Shown here: positions 4,752 to 5,701 of the stretch, one piece after another | Layout of the letters: each line of letters begins with the position of its first letter | How positions within the stretch are numbered: the first letter of the stretch is position 1 | Assembly (NCBI GenBank): GCA_938046705.1 | Contig: CALIWP010000353.1 | Coordinates: 1 to 5,701, forward strand | Direction of reading: 5' to 3' | Source: an uncultured Campylobacter sp. | GTDB taxonomy: Bacteria > Campylobacterota > Campylobacteria > Campylobacterales > Campylobacteraceae | Length of the DNA: 5,701 nt | The notes under the pieces: model-generated | Seen by the model: only the letters and a program-made list of their open reading frames with translations | Database searches by the model: none | Told to the model about the DNA's origin: nothing | Position numbers and translations under genes: made by a program

Positions 4752-5701
4752 AATTTTTTTGTTATTAATGTTTGGGGCTTTTAGTTGCTTTGCGGCTCAA
4801 AATTTCGAGCTTTTGGCTGATGACGTAAAACGCGATAAGGGTATAGTTACCGCAGATAAAAACGTGCTTGTGTATTCGCAAGATTATTTGATGAGCGCAG
4901 ACAGAGCTGTTTACGATCAGCAAAAAGAGATCTTGGAGCTTTTTGGTAACGTAAATTTGATAAGAAACAAGGACGAAATCTCGCGCTGCTCATACGCAAA
5001 GATCGACCTAAATAGTAAAGATAGTAACTACGAAACGCTATTTATGATGAACCGCGACATGGAAGTCTGGATGCAAAGCGACGAGAGCAATAGTACGTCT
5101 AAATTTTATGAGGTAAATGGCGCGGTCGTATCGAGCTGCAACGTCCAAGACCCAGACTGGAAGATCAAATTTAGCAGCGGCAAGCTAAACCGCGAGAGTA
5201 AATTTTTACACCTTTTTAATCCCGTATTTTACGTAGGAAACGTTCCTGTGTTTTATCTGCCGTATTTTGGCTTTTCTACAGACACTCGCAGACGCACAGG
5301 CCTTTTACCGCCTGAGTTTGGTTACGGCAAAAACGACGGATTTTACTACAAACAACCGATCTATATCGCCGAATACGACAGCTGGGACTTACAGTTTGAT
5401 CCGCAAATTCGCACTAGACGCGGTACAGGCATATATGGTACGTTTAGATTTGCCGATTCGCCTTATTCTAAGGGCTCGGTGACGCTCGGCGCATTTAGAG
5501 ATACCGAGGGCTACCGACAAAGACAGATCGAGAAAAACTCGCTAAGACTCCCGTTAAAAAATAAAACACACAAGGGCGCTGACGTAAAATATGAGCGCGA
5601 CAGGCTCGTTAAGCACCTGATAAACGAGGATTTGCAAGAGGGCTTGTGGCTCGATGCGACGGCTCTAAACGATATCGACTATATAAATTTGAAAAAACGA
5701 G
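4741..5701 (+). CDS. lptD: LPS-assembly outer-membrane protein LptD, N-terminal part (3' truncated by window)
   Basis: The frame is open from 4741 to the window end (320 complete codons). LptD, with lipoprotein LptE, inserts lipopolysaccharide or lipooligosaccharide into the outer leaflet of the outer membrane. A signal peptide ([18 protein letters not shown], cleavage near residue 18-19) precedes a periplasmic OstA/LptD-N jellyroll, about 20-150 (LLADDVKRDKG, VYSQDYLMSADRAVYD, LFGNVNLI). The conserved entry to the barrel follows: NPVFYVGNVPVFYLPYFGF (160-178) and DTRRRTGLLPPEFGYG (181-196). Later residues begin the beta-barrel. Mature-region cysteines seen are Cys83 and Cys133; the latter, in SSCNVQDPDW, aligns with the TSC..g..W segment of E. 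coli LptD. The start is fixed because an in-frame TAA (4738-4740) directly precedes the ATG. No Shine-Dalgarno is evident, so translation probably depends on coupling to the overlapping RDD gene. Confidence 0.93.
   Translation, partial: MFTRIFLLLMFGAFSCFAAQNFELLADDVKRDKGIVTADKNVLVYSQDYLMSADRAVYDQQKEILELFGNVNLIRNKDEISRCSYAKIDLNSKDSNYETLFMMNRDMEVWMQSDESNSTSKFYEVNGAVVSSCNVQDPDWKIKFSSGKLNRESKFLHLFNPVFYVGNVPVFYLPYFGFSTDTRRRTGLLPPEFGYGKNDGFYYKQPIYIAEYDSWDLQFDPQIRTRRGTGIYGTFRFADSPYSKGSVTLGAFRDTEGYRQRQIEKNSLRLPLKNKTHKGADVKYERDRLVKHLINEDLQEGLWLDATALNDIDYINLKKR

Noticed and set aside
5267..5482. 71-codon + strand open frame inside lptD
   Set aside because: The lptD frame is continuous through it and encodes the conserved barrel-entry motifs; this is an out-of-frame shadow.

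Overview
The window looks like ordinary chromosome of a Campylobacter-group epsilonproteobacterium (Campylobacterota). The evidence is the AT-rich non-coding DNA packed with the palindrome AAATTT, -10 elements of the epsilonproteobacterial gnTAnaAT type, protein sequences such as the GREY (not GREH) form of PurD, and the gene order guaA ... purD, which I recall from Campylobacter chromosomes. Coding G+C appears moderate, which fits the higher-GC oral or enteric species better than C. jejuni. That species-level placement is inference only. All genes lie on the + strand and no mobile element, CRISPR array, tRNA or rRNA is visible.

Layout. Positions 1-55 are the last codons of guaA (GMP synthase), whose stop codon lies at the foot of an 11-bp terminator hairpin. 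A promoter overlapped by a near-consensus Fur box (112-130) then drives a two-domain cupin protein (186-830). After an intercistronic hairpin comes the least ordinary gene (869-2104). It encodes a PIN-like nuclease domain, then a roughly 44-residue helical module, a long low-complexity linker containing a 30-bp tandem repeat, and a second copy of the same module at the C-terminus. Next is hemD (2187-2819, uroporphyrinogen-III synthase).

The 232-bp gap 2820-3051 holds a strong TATAAT promoter and a structured RNA of about 190 nt with nested long-range pairing. It ends in a U-tract only a few bases before the purD ribosome-binding site. I read it as the epsilonproteobacterial 6S RNA, also described as the purD leader motif. 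It is followed by purD (3052-4305, GAR synthetase), which overlaps by 4 bp a small RDD-family membrane protein gene (4302-4751). That gene overlaps by 11 bp the start of lptD (4741 to the window end, outer-membrane LPS translocon), which is cut off by the window edge.

How the parts fit. guaA and purD are purine biosynthesis, with the 6S/purD leader between hemD and purD. hemD makes the tetrapyrrole precursor for heme. The cupin is probably iron- or peroxide-responsive through its Fur-type operator. The purD-RDD-lptD genes appear to be one translationally coupled unit that has no visible promoter other than the one upstream of the 6S-like RNA.
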